Assembly: GCF_004682045.1 (NCBI RefSeq)
Contig: NZ_QUZT01000004.1
Location: 107,415-171,414, forward strand
Length of the DNA: 64,000 nt
Direction: 5' to 3'
DNA from: Pseudomonas nabeulensis
Lineage (GTDB): Bacteria > Pseudomonadota > Gammaproteobacteria > Pseudomonadales > Pseudomonadaceae
Shown here piece by piece: positions 1-7,817 of this stretch (positions are counted from its first letter, which is position 1; each line of letters begins with the position of its first letter). Below the pieces are notes generated by a model, which was not told where the DNA came from, did not search any database, and was given only the letters and a program-made list of their open reading frames with translations. The translations under genes were made by a program, and so were the position numbers.

Positions 1-1
1 T

Positions 2-709
2 AACCTCGTTAAAGGCGATACCGCACACCATAGCGTTGAGGAAATCGCTAAGGGGCTTCTCCACTTGGTGAACCTCACCAACCTCACCACCAAGATCAAG
101 GTAGGGCCCCGGCAGCACGTCCAGGTTCAGCAACTGTTTACCAACCCCGAAGACTTGGGCTGCTACCAACAATTGGTGGTTGAGCTGCTGTTCACATCCA
201 ACATCACCAGCACCGACAACTGGTCATCCTACGCACGCCGCTTCTCCGATTTGGCATCCGTGCTTGCTGGAGCGCATGAACAACCCGAGACAGCACAAGG
301 GTACCTTGCTTGGGTACCGGAAAGCGTAGAGGTTGTGCAGGAAGGGGCTGTACAGCATGCAGTGAATACCTTCCGAAGCACTCAAGAAAATGGCGTGGTG
401 GACATCAAACTCGGCTCGATTCATTCGAGCAAGGGACAGACCCACACTGCGACGCTTGTTCTTGAAACGTTCAACTATGAGCACTTCATCACTAGTTTGT
501 TGCCATGGGCTACCGGACAAAACAGCCACGGAGGGCCCCGACCAGGAAAGAGAACCACCCAACGCCTGCTTGCCATGTATGTGGCAATGACGCGCCCGAC
601 TCACCTGCTCTGCCTGGCAATAAGTAGACGGGCGCTCGGCGAGGGAGAAGCATTCGAGACCAACTGTGCACAGCTTCGCGAGCAGGGTTGGGAAATCCAG
701 CATTTGTAG
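2..709 (+). CDS. UvrD/GajB-like superfamily 1 helicase, C-terminal part
   Basis: The frame is open from base 2, so the gene starts left of the window and about 235 residues are visible. Two late SF1 helicase motifs can be read: SIHSSKGQTH (motif V-like, near the middle of the visible part) and YVAMTRPTHLLCLA (motif VI-like, with its arginine, near the C-terminus). This pairing with a short C-terminus is typical of UvrD/PcrA-type DNA helicases. The wording around both motifs is what I associate with GajB, the helicase partner of the OLD-like nuclease GajA in Gabija anti-phage systems. GajA would lie outside the window, so the Gabija assignment is inference. A generic repair helicase remains possible. 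Confidence 0.75.
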   Translation, partial: NLVKGDTAHHSVEEIAKGLLHLVNLTNLTTKIKVGPRQHVQVQQLFTNPEDLGCYQQLVVELLFTSNITSTDNWSSYARRFSDLASVLAGAHEQPETAQGYLAWVPESVEVVQEGAVQHAVNTFRSTQENGVVDIKLGSIHSSKGQTHTATLVLETFNYEHFITSLLPWATGQNSHGGPRPGKRTTQRLLAMYVAMTRPTHLLCLAISRRALGEGEAFETNCAQLREQGWEIQHL

Positions 710-763
710 CAGTCTGAATGCCCACACCTACCCATTGCCCGCGACAGAAATGACCTGACCGCT

Positions 764-1594
764 TCAAACGCCTGAATCACTCACTGGCTTCTTCCAACGC
801 CATCTCAAACGGTCATCCTGATCCAGCACCCACAAGCCCGACCAGATCGCCAGCCAGAACTGAGCCGTCACCAGCCAGCGGATGCTCATGACCCAACCGA
901 TGGACTTGGCACCCACACGCACCCATGGGGCAGCGTATTTGGCCCCGCCATCAGCTACGGGTACATACATGCCCGAGTAGGAGAAGGAGCCAAACCATCG
1001 CCAATAAATTTCGATTTCCTGCTTGGCAAATTTCACCACATCCAAATTCCAATGAATGTCCCATCGCTTAGACCACTGGGAGTTCCATGTCGATGTTTGA
1101 GTCAGAGTCTGCGTCAAACCATCCGGGATAGGGATGTTGCAGCCATCGGTCAGTTCAACACTGCAGTGGCGAAGGCGGTAGGTATCTAAAGAAAACCGTA
1201 CTCTGTCATCCGTCACGTCGACAAGCTCGCACACCGGTTGGTTATTCAATTTGAAAATGGCAGGTGTCGTGTCCACGTCGACTACGATGATCCTGTCTTG
1301 GTACTTAACCCCCATGCCCCGCCCCTCAAACACACATTCGAAGCGGTTGACGGCGCCTTGCTTTGCTCTCAAAGCGATTTTGGATTCCTGGGGCTGCGCG
1401 TCAGTGGATTCTGCAAGATAGACGCTGTATTCCAAGTGCTCGCCAAGCGGCTCCCAAAACGAACCTAACCCATGCTTGCTCGTCCAGCGACGATGAGAAT
1501 GGAGGTAGGTTTTATAGGACAAGGCCTTTTCGACCTTTCTCCAACACCAGCCAGCCACAAATCCTACGATTCCCCAAGGGACTGATAGGGTCAT
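764..1594 (-). CDS. Hypothetical protein with terminal hydrophobic segments
   Basis: This 276-residue protein is not recognised. The N-terminus has a short hydrophobic stretch (SVPWGIVGFVAGW) that could be a membrane anchor. A second hydrophobic, tryptophan-rich segment lies near residues 230-260 (WLVTAQFWLAIWSGLWVL). The middle is polar and beta-rich in character, so a membrane-tethered soluble domain is a reasonable picture. AAGGAA lies about 6 nt upstream of the ATG. The gene is convergent to the helicase and stands alone on its strand in an island-like region, which makes an accessory role likely. No function is assigned. Confidence 0.6.
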   Translation of the reverse strand: MTLSVPWGIVGFVAGWCWRKVEKALSYKTYLHSHRRWTSKHGLGSFWEPLGEHLEYSVYLAESTDAQPQESKIALRAKQGAVNRFECVFEGRGMGVKYQDRIIVVDVDTTPAIFKLNNQPVCELVDVTDDRVRFSLDTYRLRHCSVELTDGCNIPIPDGLTQTLTQTSTWNSQWSKRWDIHWNLDVVKFAKQEIEIYWRWFGSFSYSGMYVPVADGGAKYAAPWVRVGAKSIGWVMSIRWLVTAQFWLAIWSGLWVLDQDDRLRWRWKKPVSDSGV

Positions 1595-1845
1595 TCACTT
1601 TTCCTTTGTTTAAACGTTGCACGGCAGTGATCGCATATCCGTGTACTACCGTCCTGAACGCCACTACCCACATGCGGCACTGGGGTGGTTATGGGGGCCG
1701 ACGAGCAAAAATACAATCAGCGTGAATTCTGCCCGCTCACCCCCTTCCACGCCGCGCCAGTCGACGAAGGGTGGGTTGTAAAAGCATGAAGAAAAGAAGA
1801 CCATCCATGGCCTAGCGCCATCACTGAATTGCACGGAAGCTCTGC

Positions 1846-2175
1846 ATGCAAGCCAAAACACTCAAATCCCTAATCGCGGATCACGGCGTCTCCTTCGACG
1901 CCGCCACCATCATGAACGCGCTGGTCAAAACCGGGCATGCTGAGGTGTTCCAGTACCCCAGCACGACGGGTAGCGGTGTGATGAAGTCATTCAAGCGGCT
2001 CACGGATCAAGCTGAACACCTCGGAGTCAACAAGGCTTCAATGGGCCATCCATTCAAAACTGAACCAAAATTCTACGCCGAAACCTTCGCCGACTTGCTC
2101 AATGTCGTGGTATGCCAACTCCATGAGGAAACAGCCGCGCTCGCAGCGGCACGTGAGGGACTGGAGGCTGTTTAA
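1846..2175 (+). CDS. Hypothetical protein, 109 aa
   Basis: A small soluble protein that I do not recognise. GGAAG lies about 7 nt before the ATG. The protein has no membrane segment. The N-terminal 50 residues look helical and could form a winged-helix-like fold (KTLKSLIADHGVSFDAATI, then a VKTGHAEVFQYP strand), but this is only an impression. The C-terminal third is rich in Leu and Ala and probably helical. It sits downstream of the helicase remnant in lower-GC sequence, consistent with island cargo. Confidence 0.6.
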   Translation: MQAKTLKSLIADHGVSFDAATIMNALVKTGHAEVFQYPSTTGSGVMKSFKRLTDQAEHLGVNKASMGHPFKTEPKFYAETFADLLNVVVCQLHEETAALAAAREGLEAV

Positions 2176-2261
2176 TTACAGCACTCCGTCCGGCCTAACA
2201 TCAAGTCGTGGAGGCTAGCAGCGCGGCAGGGCAATTAAGTGGATCAGCTCGACTGGCCGAT

Positions 2262-2358
2262 GCAAGCGGAGCGCGCAGGCGTGAGGATGGAAGCCCGGAG
2301 GACCGAGACCGGGCAGCATGACCGGACTTGATTCACGACAGCTGCCCCGGAAGGGGCA
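2262..2358 (+). ncRNA. Possible structured RNA or repeat, ICE-style
   Basis: The 400-bp gene-free stretch between 2175 and 2575 contains compact hairpins: GCCCGG (2293-2298) pairs with CCGGGC (2309-2314), and TGCCCC (2343-2348) pairs with GGGGCA (2353-2358) around a GGAA loop. Between them is an ACCGG..TTGATTCACGACAG segment. From memory, similarly worded elements (GTGAGGATGGAAGCCCG followed by a CACGACAG stretch) occur in intergenic regions of Pseudomonas integrative elements. That memory is the only support for family membership. The hairpins are seen directly, but transcription is not shown. Confidence 0.35.
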
Positions 2359-2574
2359 CGCCAAATACAAGTTTTGGACTGCTCCCACAGCTCTACTACG
2401 AGTCCTAACGAGATGAAATTGCAACCGTTAGAGGGGCAATTTGCTACTCATCCATCCAAAAGTTCACTTTCAGTAGTGAAATAGCTTTCGATCAAGCCAC
2501 CCGACCCAACATCTGTATTGCCACGTCGTGATGGAATCCAGCTTCCATCGCTGAGCTTACTCAAGGAAACAACA

Positions 2575-2847
2575 ATGATTGACACCGTACACAGCCAGCG
2601 CCTGGTAAAGGCCTATGAACTCATCGATTTCATAGGTACGGCTACCGACCTTGAAAGCCTCGTGCTGTTGTTTGGCAGAGCATACGGATATATCGAATCG
2701 CTCCGCGACACCAAGATTTTGCCCAATGGGGCGTTTGCAAACATGGAGGAACAAGCGCGCATGAATTTCGACAAGATCAATACCCAGCTGGGGGTAAACG
2801 CACGCCGACCAGAGCCTGTCGCCCCAACCTGGAAAGCGACACGGTAA
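2575..2847 (+). CDS. Hypothetical protein, 90 aa
   Basis: I chose the ATG at 2575 over an upstream in-frame start at 2518 because AAGGAA sits about 7 nt before it. The product is mainly helical and soluble (AYELIDFIGTATDLESLV, then MNFDKINTQLGV), with a proline-rich C-terminal tail. No family is recognised. It is followed 38 bp later by another same-strand gene and probably shares its transcript. Low GC compared with the rest of the window fits horizontally acquired sequence. Confidence 0.55.
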   Translation: MIDTVHSQRLVKAYELIDFIGTATDLESLVLLFGRAYGYIESLRDTKILPNGAFANMEEQARMNFDKINTQLGVNARRPEPVAPTWKATR

Positions 2848-2885
2848 GCCTGGCTCAAGATCCACATATTCAAAAGGAACATTGG

Positions 2886-3503
2886 TTGAACGCTTTACAG
2901 GCCGTCAGCAAGGCGCTTCAGATGAAGCTTGCAGCCTTTCAGAAAAATCCTCAGGAGGAGGATGAAGAATACCTGCGCGGAGCAGCGCTCCTCGCAATCG
3001 ATGTAGGAATCATCATGAATGCTCCAGCGCTCATAACCGAAGCACAGGAAGTGATCAGTTGGATTGAGGAATGGACTGTTGAGCAGTTAAATGAGCATGC
3101 GGTCGAGATGGAAGAAAGCTACCGGGCTTGGGAAAAAAGCCGAGAGCCTTTGTACGAGGCGCATCGATTGGCAAAGGCCATTGTGGGCCGCGAATACAAC
3201 GACCCCCGATGGATTGGGCTCGTAGACGCGTACCGCGAGGCTTTCCCCACATTTATCGTACGCAATTCCGTGTTCGCGCGGCTTGCCCCCACACAGATGG
3301 CATTCCGACTCCGCGGTTTTTTGAGCAAAGCCATCCAAGAAAAAAAACTTGGCCGAACACCGACCGAGCCCGACATGCTGGAGGGCCTATCTGAAGCGAA
3401 AGCCCGACTTCAAATCCAGACACTGAGCTATCTAGAGCGGGCGCTGCCAGGCTTCGATTTCAACGGCCATCCAATTCTTGAGCAACAGTCAGAGGCGCGC
3501 TGA
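2886..3503 (+). CDS. Hypothetical protein, 205 aa
   Basis: The gene appears to start at TTG, with AAGGAA about 7 nt upstream, although a later start is possible. The protein is acidic and helical in the first 100 residues (QKNPQEEDEEYLRGAALLAI; WIEEWTVEQLNEHAVEMEES). The C-terminal half is more basic. No signal peptide, membrane segment or catalytic motif is visible. It follows the 90-residue gene and precedes another same-strand ORF, so 2575-3895 may be one short transcription unit. Function is unknown. Confidence 0.55.
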   Translation: MNALQAVSKALQMKLAAFQKNPQEEDEEYLRGAALLAIDVGIIMNAPALITEAQEVISWIEEWTVEQLNEHAVEMEESYRAWEKSREPLYEAHRLAKAIVGREYNDPRWIGLVDAYREAFPTFIVRNSVFARLAPTQMAFRLRGFLSKAIQEKKLGRTPTEPDMLEGLSEAKARLQIQTLSYLERALPGFDFNGHPILEQQSEAR

Positions 3504-3529
3504 CGCCACACGTTATTCAAGGGGAAAAC

Positions 3530-3895
3530 ATGAGCGTCGAGCAGAACGGATTTCGAGACGTCTTTAACTTAGAGCACCACCTCTCCTCTGAGGGAGGGTT
3601 TACAATTGGCCCCTACCGAATCACCGTCAGCAAGGAGCTCATTGAGGCAGACTTTGCCCGGTCACAACGGCTCGTATTTGGTGGTACTTTCAAATCGTCC
3701 GGGTTCAAGAACACCGTCACTGAAGAACCAGCCAGTCCTGGTTCTTGGAGCGTAACGGCTGCTGTGGCTGAGCACGAAGGGTTAGATCAAGCTTCCGTTC
3801 TCCTGCCCGACAATCCATGGGTGCCGCGTACTTCCCTGCTTCAACGGCCATTACGTTTACCAAATTGGAGGATGTGGATTAGCCTGCCCAACTAA
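3530..3895 (+). CDS. Hypothetical protein, possibly truncated
   Basis: The start at 3530 has a GGGGAAA Shine-Dalgarno 4-5 nt upstream and follows the preceding gene by 26 bp. The first about 95 residues look like an ordinary folded domain (GFTIGPYRITVSKELIEADF; QRLVFGGTFKSSGF). The last 25 residues (RTSLLQRPLRLPNWRMW) are basic and low in order. This suggests a frame change or a truncated larger protein rather than a native C-terminus. No family is identified. Confidence 0.45.
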   Translation: MSVEQNGFRDVFNLEHHLSSEGGFTIGPYRITVSKELIEADFARSQRLVFGGTFKSSGFKNTVTEEPASPGSWSVTAAVAEHEGLDQASVLLPDNPWVPRTSLLQRPLRLPNWRMWISLPN

Positions 3896-4348
3896 TGCCC
3901 ACATGCTACCAGCGAAGCTCTAGCAAGGTGTAGCTCTAGCCAGCGCCTAGCGCCACACCCTTTGCAACTGATCACCCAAGTACCTCCCGCCCGTCCCCAG
4001 ACTGACGTACACTGAAATCCGTCGACTACCACCCTGGTCCATGTCAGAAATCGCCAATCGCGATCACTCGCAGATCCGCCGCGACTGGGGGCAATATTGG
4101 GGGCATAACTCATATTTTTTGATCTTAAACTACCGAGCTAGAGCCCAGTCAAAATGTTTTTTGGAAGCTCTGAAAACGCCACGAAAAAATCCACAGGTAC
4201 TCAGCTCTTTGAAAAGCCTCTTCAACCCCGAATCGACAAAGCTAATTGACCGTTCATCGGTTCACTTGAATGCTCCCAAGACTCATCGGTCACTACAGCG
4301 ATGGGTACATTCCGGAATTTCCGGCGAGACTCATCGCAAGGCGAGCGT
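3896..4348. other. Gene-free stretch, no clear feature
   Basis: About 450 bases without a convincing gene. A short near-repeat, TGGGGGCAATATTGGGGGCA at 4086-4105, is present. The only long open frame (from 4041 on the plus strand) has no ribosome-binding site and an unconvincing composition. I see no terminator or tRNA-like fold. Confidence 0.4.
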
Positions 4349-4567
4349 ATGAGCGGAATCGATGATTTCAGATTCAAGTCCCACTACCTTTTAATTGAGC
4401 TAGATGCGGCAACCAGCACGATGATGATGCTTGTTTCTTCTAAGGAGGTTGCGGGAGCCAAGTGGGATGCCGCAGCTTTGCGTCATCATGAGGCCTTTCA
4501 TGCCTGGAGCTCATTTCTAAATGTCCCCTATGATCATTTACGTGGTTCGACGCAGTCGTCTCACTAA
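4349..4567 (+). CDS. Hypothetical small protein, 72 aa
   Basis: I prefer the ATG at 4349 because AAGGCGAG lies just upstream; the open frame extends further 5' without a better start. The product has no membrane segment and includes a short methionine-rich stretch (STMMMLVSSKEV) followed by a His-rich helix (ALRHHEAFHAWSSFL). No family is recognised. It lies upstream of another small same-strand gene in the island-like part of the window. Coding status rests on the start context and protein-like composition only. Confidence 0.45.
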   Translation: MSGIDDFRFKSHYLLIELDAATSTMMMLVSSKEVAGAKWDAAALRHHEAFHAWSSFLNVPYDHLRGSTQSSH

Positions 4568-4625
4568 CTGAAAGGCGGACAGTTCTTTAGCCCGCTGCAA
4601 CCGTTAAGAATTAGGGTGGAAATCC

Positions 4626-4859
4626 ATGTTAGGCGCCAGTAAAGATACTCACCCCGCTAAACATGTATCGGCTCATTTACTCGCCCTGATTGCGCAAGCA
4701 CCTACCGCAGTTGAAGCGTGGATCCATAATATTCGCGCGCAGGAGTTGATATTGAATCTTCAAGTTACAGAGGCCATCTCCAAGCTTGATGGTGATAATC
4801 TGAGGATCCTGTACAGGGTGGCGCTTGAGAAGCGTCTCCATAAAATTGCGAGCGCGTGA
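4626..4859 (+). CDS. Hypothetical small protein, 77 aa
   Basis: A GGTGGA ribosome-binding site lies 6 nt before the ATG. The protein is compact and helical throughout (VSAHLLALIAQAPTAVEAW; ELILNLQVTEAISKLDGD) with a basic C-terminus. It has no signal peptide or cysteine pairs. It resembles small pseudomonad helical proteins of unknown role, but I cannot name a family. The region immediately downstream is decayed. Confidence 0.5.
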   Translation: MLGASKDTHPAKHVSAHLLALIAQAPTAVEAWIHNIRAQELILNLQVTEAISKLDGDNLRILYRVALEKRLHKIASA

Positions 4860-5296
4860 GGACGAAATCATCTTAGGCCATAGCGCGGGCAAGACGTTCT
4901 TGTTGGCGGTAGCGGTCGAGCATTTGCGAGCTTTTGGCGTCTAGGAGAGGCCCTTTGGCCTAATGGGCGATGCTTTACCGCTAAGGCAGAACTTTGCGGG
5001 CCGTATCTGCGACCGAGTAGCACTGGTGGTGCTCTAGAGACGATCTTCGAGAACCCTGAGCAAATCAAGCAGGGGCTGGCTAGGCTGAAGGCTCAAGGAT
5101 CTATCTCAAAGCTGTGCTCACGCGACTGCCGACGCACCGAAATGCTACTTAATCACGCAAGGTGTGTTGGGCAGGCGCATACGGACCGGTGGCCCCTGAG
5201 GGGTAAACTTGGCCAGCCAGCGCCGTTACACCGAAGCGGCCAGCGTGAATTCATTGGTCGCGCCGCTCATGCCACGTGGTCACTTCGGTTAAGTCC
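4860..5296 (+). pseudogene. Decayed coding sequence, no intact gene
   Basis: This 437-bp gap has no intact ORF but retains coding-like stretches. One plus-strand frame reads LGHSAGKTFLLAVAVEHLRA and then hits TAG near 4940; it contains a P-loop-like GHSAGKT. A different frame then reads STGGALETIFENPEQIKQGL and onward to about 5130. The frame switch and stop suggest a degraded gene, perhaps an ATP-binding protein. I could not identify the parent family, and the strings could be chance. Confidence 0.3.
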
Positions 5297-5674
5297 TTAA
5301 CTCACCTCATTCAGCGCCTTGATCAGTTCGATCTTACGCATAGTCGAACGCCCGGCTATTCGGTGTTTACGAGCTCGCTCCATAAGCTCATTTTTGCTCA
5401 TATCCTCTAATCGCTGGTCAGTTCGCGGGGCACCCTGTCGTGTTGCTGCAGCTCGCCGGGCTGATGATTCTCGGGCTTTAGCCTTTTTTGCTTTGGTGGT
5501 TTTCTGCCCAGACCCACCCTTCCGTTCGCCGCCACCTGACTGTTTATTAACTGTTCCCCAAGCACGACGTGCTGCTTCATCTTCGGGAACCCCTTTAGCC
5601 TCGTAGCTATCTTCGATATGTTTCGCTTTGCGTTTTTGGTTATCGGTGTACTTGTCTTTATCCCCGCGCGGCAT
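5297..5674 (-). CDS. Rho N-terminal/SAP-like nucleic-acid-binding small protein
   Basis: A 125-residue, highly charged protein. Its N-terminus (RGDKDKYTDNQKRKAKHIED followed by EAKGVPEDEAARRAWGTVNK) matches a small pseudomonad family often annotated as plasmid stabilisation or Rho-like. The middle is a basic Lys/Ala/Arg linker with a Gly/Ser stretch. The last 40 residues (DMSKNELMERARKHRIAGRS, then MRKIELIKALNE) look like a Rho N-terminal/SAP helix-extended-loop-helix nucleic-acid-binding motif. AGAGGATG lies about 5-7 nt before the ATG. Probably a cytosolic DNA- or RNA-binding protein; its target is unknown. Confidence 0.7.
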   Translation of the reverse strand: MPRGDKDKYTDNQKRKAKHIEDSYEAKGVPEDEAARRAWGTVNKQSGGGERKGGSGQKTTKAKKAKARESSARRAAATRQGAPRTDQRLEDMSKNELMERARKHRIAGRSTMRKIELIKALNEVS

Positions 5675-5790
5675 GATCGCATCCTCTTAGTGGCTGAGCA
5701 CATTGCCTACATTTGTGAAGCATCCAACCCAACATTTTATTGTCGTCAAAGGGTTTTGGCCCAGCGGTTCATAACGGCCTGGGCCATCAA

Positions 5791-5943
5791 TTATCGCTTA
5801 CTGTCGTCCGCCTTTCCTTCCTGCAGCTGTACAGAGGACTTGGTGCCGCTGGAGTTGTCTTTGGTTGCATTATCGGCGCTGTCAAAGCATCCATGAAGCA
5901 TGAATACACTGCAGAAGACCAAGCACATACTCAACTTTTTCAT
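5791..5943 (-). CDS. Small lipoprotein, 50 aa
   Basis: Reading the minus strand from the ATG at 5943 gives MKKLSMCLVFCSVFMLHGC, a short signal peptide ending in a lipobox (LHGC). A hydrophilic Asp/Ser/Lys-rich tail of about 30 residues and a TAA follow. The size and layout resemble entericidin-type small lipoproteins. The ribosome-binding site is weak (AGGT, about 10 nt away). The gene lies 35 bp downstream of the zinc dehydrogenase on the same strand and may be cotranscribed. The lipidated Cys is inferred from the motif. Confidence 0.6.
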   Translation of the reverse strand: MKKLSMCLVFCSVFMLHGCFDSADNATKDNSSGTKSSVQLQEGKADDSKR

Positions 5944-5978
5944 GATCGTTTACCTACTAGTGAATTTGGCTGTTCATT

Positions 5979-7118
5979 TCAGGCTGCTGGCTTGAGTACG
6001 ACCTTCGTCCAGCCATCGTCACGTGCGTCGAAGTGCTTATAGGCATCTGGGCCTTCGGCGAGCTTGAGTCGATGAGAAATGATCTGAGATGGTTTGGCAC
6101 GACCGTGATGGATAAGCTCGGCCAAGCGACGGTTATAGACTTTGACGTTAGCCTGCCCAGTTCGAATCTGCTGCCCCTTGAACCAGAAAGCGCCGAAGTC
6201 GAAGGCCATCTTGCCTTCTTTGGCCAGTTCATTTTTAGCGCCTGGATCCTGCGGTACAAACACTCCAACGACACCGATGCCCCCCGTCGCTTTTGTCGAG
6301 GCGACAAGGTTATTCATAGTGAGATGATTGGCCTCATGACCGTGGCGGTCGCAGCATTGGTAACCAACACACTCACAGCCTCGATCGGTGCCTTTGCCGT
6401 GAGTCAGATTTAAGATTTGGTCCACTGCCTCTTTCTCAAGCGAGTTGATGGGCGTAGCACCCATCTGAGCGGCGAGCTTTAAACGGTCGGGATGATTGTC
6501 GACCACGAACACCTGAGAGGCGCCCTTGATGATTGCTGAGTGGGCGGCCATTAAACCCACCGGGCCGGCGCCGTAGATGGCAATGCTCTCCCCAGGAAGG
6601 AGGCCCGCCAGCTCGGTTGCATGCCAGCCCGTCGGGAAGATGTCGGACAGCATGACGTAGTCTTCTTCACGCTCTTGCGCATCTTCTGGAAGCACCAGGC
6701 AATTGAAGTCTGCATAAGGCACCCGAAGCAGTTCGGCCTGCCCTCCCTGATAAGGGCCCATGTCAGCGAACCCGTATGCAGCACCCGCGCTGCCTGGGTT
6801 AGCGGTCAGGCAGAATCCGGTCAGACCTTTTTCACAGTTTTCGCAAAAGCCGCAGCCGATGTTAAATGGCAGGCATACGCGGTCGCCTACCTTTACCCGA
6901 TCCACACCGGCGCCAACTTCGATGACCTCGCCCAGATTCTCATGGCCAAACACTCTGCCGGTTTCGAAAGAGGTTCGGCCTTCATACATATGCAGATCAG
7001 ATCCGCAGATATTAGTGGCAGTCACCCGCACCAGAACGTCGGTGGGTTTTTCAATTTTGGCGTCCGGCACATTTTGCACACTGACGTCACGAGGGCCGTT
7101 GTAAACGATGGCTTTCAT
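5979..7118 (-). CDS. Zinc-dependent dehydrogenase, glutathione-independent formaldehyde dehydrogenase-like
   Basis: A 379-residue medium-chain dehydrogenase. The N-terminal GroES-like domain has the catalytic zinc ligands in NICGSDLH (Cys38) and GHE (His59, Glu60), and a four-cysteine structural zinc loop (GCGFCENCEKGLTGFC). The Rossmann fold shows GAGPVGLMAAH. Overall layout matches FDH-type enzymes that oxidise formaldehyde or related aldehydes with bound NAD. The start is supported by GGGAGAA 5 nt upstream. It is divergent from a small membrane protein and followed by a small lipoprotein. A related enzyme is encoded at 41.8 kb. The true substrate cannot be told from sequence. Confidence 0.85.
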   Translation of the reverse strand: MKAIVYNGPRDVSVQNVPDAKIEKPTDVLVRVTATNICGSDLHMYEGRTSFETGRVFGHENLGEVIEVGAGVDRVKVGDRVCLPFNIGCGFCENCEKGLTGFCLTANPGSAGAAYGFADMGPYQGGQAELLRVPYADFNCLVLPEDAQEREEDYVMLSDIFPTGWHATELAGLLPGESIAIYGAGPVGLMAAHSAIIKGASQVFVVDNHPDRLKLAAQMGATPINSLEKEAVDQILNLTHGKGTDRGCECVGYQCCDRHGHEANHLTMNNLVASTKATGGIGVVGVFVPQDPGAKNELAKEGKMAFDFGAFWFKGQQIRTGQANVKVYNRRLAELIHHGRAKPSQIISHRLKLAEGPDAYKHFDARDDGWTKVVLKPAA

Positions 7119-7312
7119 TGCGTTCTCCCAGAGGCAAGACGAAAGGGGTTTTTCGTCAGCACATGTTTAATCTGTCCGAGAGAGCAAAACGTATGTTCAA
7201 GAAATTCGAGGCATGTCTGACGAGCGGTACATTCTAAAAATCGCTCAAAAAATCTGAATTATTCGCCCTCGTATCCCTCTCTTTTTTTATCGATAGAGAT
7301 TGAGAGGTTGGC

Positions 7313-7549
7313 TTGAGTTATCTGGATTGGGTTCAGTGGCCCGCCATGGCAGTGACAGTGATCGCCGCGTGGCTTATCGGGTCTCAACGCCCCGCGAGAA
7401 GAATGGCCGGGTTCTTCTGTTTTATTTTGAGTAATGTGGTTTGGGTCGTTTGGGGGGCTTATGCTGAGGCCTACGCGCTGATCTTGCTGCAGATCTGTCT
7501 TTGCTCGATGAACCTACGTGGGTTTAAAAAGAATTTTAAGAATCAGTAG
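7313..7549 (+). CDS. Small multi-pass membrane protein, SemiSWEET-like size
   Basis: A 78-residue protein starting at TTG with GAGAGG upstream. It has about three hydrophobic segments (WPAMAVTVIAAWLIG; FFCFILSNVVWVVWG; ALILLQICLCSMNL) and ends with a basic tail. In Pseudomonas such proteins are often labelled amino acid transporter without proof. The size and W-x-P features recall one three-helix half-transporter unit that would need to dimerise. The convergent neighbour at 7557-7817 is a clear paralogue, so the pair may form a heterodimer. Transport function is inference. Confidence 0.65.
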   Translation: MSYLDWVQWPAMAVTVIAAWLIGSQRPARRMAGFFCFILSNVVWVVWGAYAEAYALILLQICLCSMNLRGFKKNFKNQ

Positions 7550-7556
7550 GCGCGAT

Positions 7557-7817
7557 TTATCCTGAGGCCTGGCGACCGCGCTGATTTTTCCTGAACCCAC
7601 GAACATTCATGCCAAGCAAAATGCACTCGAGCACAATCAATCCGAAGGCATTTGTGTGCCATCCCCAGATAACCCATAGCGCGTTGCTGAGGATAAACCC
7701 CCAAAAGGCAATCATGCGTCGGCGCGGTTGTTGAGAACCGATATACCAAGCTGACATGACAGTCACTACCATGGCGGGCCATTGCACCCAATCAATCAGA
7801 TCCACAAGATCACCCAA
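7557..7817 (-). CDS. Small multi-pass membrane protein, paralogue of 7313-7549
   Basis: An 86-residue protein sharing the pattern DWVQWPAM-VTV-AW-IGSQ-P-RRM-F--FILSN--WV-WG with the convergent gene at 7313. Its stop lies 8 bp from the stop of that gene, so the two copies form an inverted pair. The start overlaps the end of the glycosyltransferase gene by 8 bp, suggesting translational coupling in one minus-strand operon. Three hydrophobic segments are predicted by eye. Role unknown; the transporter label used for homologues is unproven. Confidence 0.65.
   Translation of the reverse strand: MGDLVDLIDWVQWPAMVVTVMSAWYIGSQQPRRRMIAFWGFILSNALWVIWGWHTNAFGLIVLECILLGMNVRGFRKNQRGRQASG

Noticed and set aside
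1664..1861. 65-residue minus-strand ORF
   Set aside because: Overlaps the start of the plus-strand gene at 1846 and lacks a plausible ribosome-binding site.
4041..4352. 103-residue plus-strand ORF
   Set aside because: No ribosome-binding site and no protein-like pattern; it overlaps the preferred start of the next gene.
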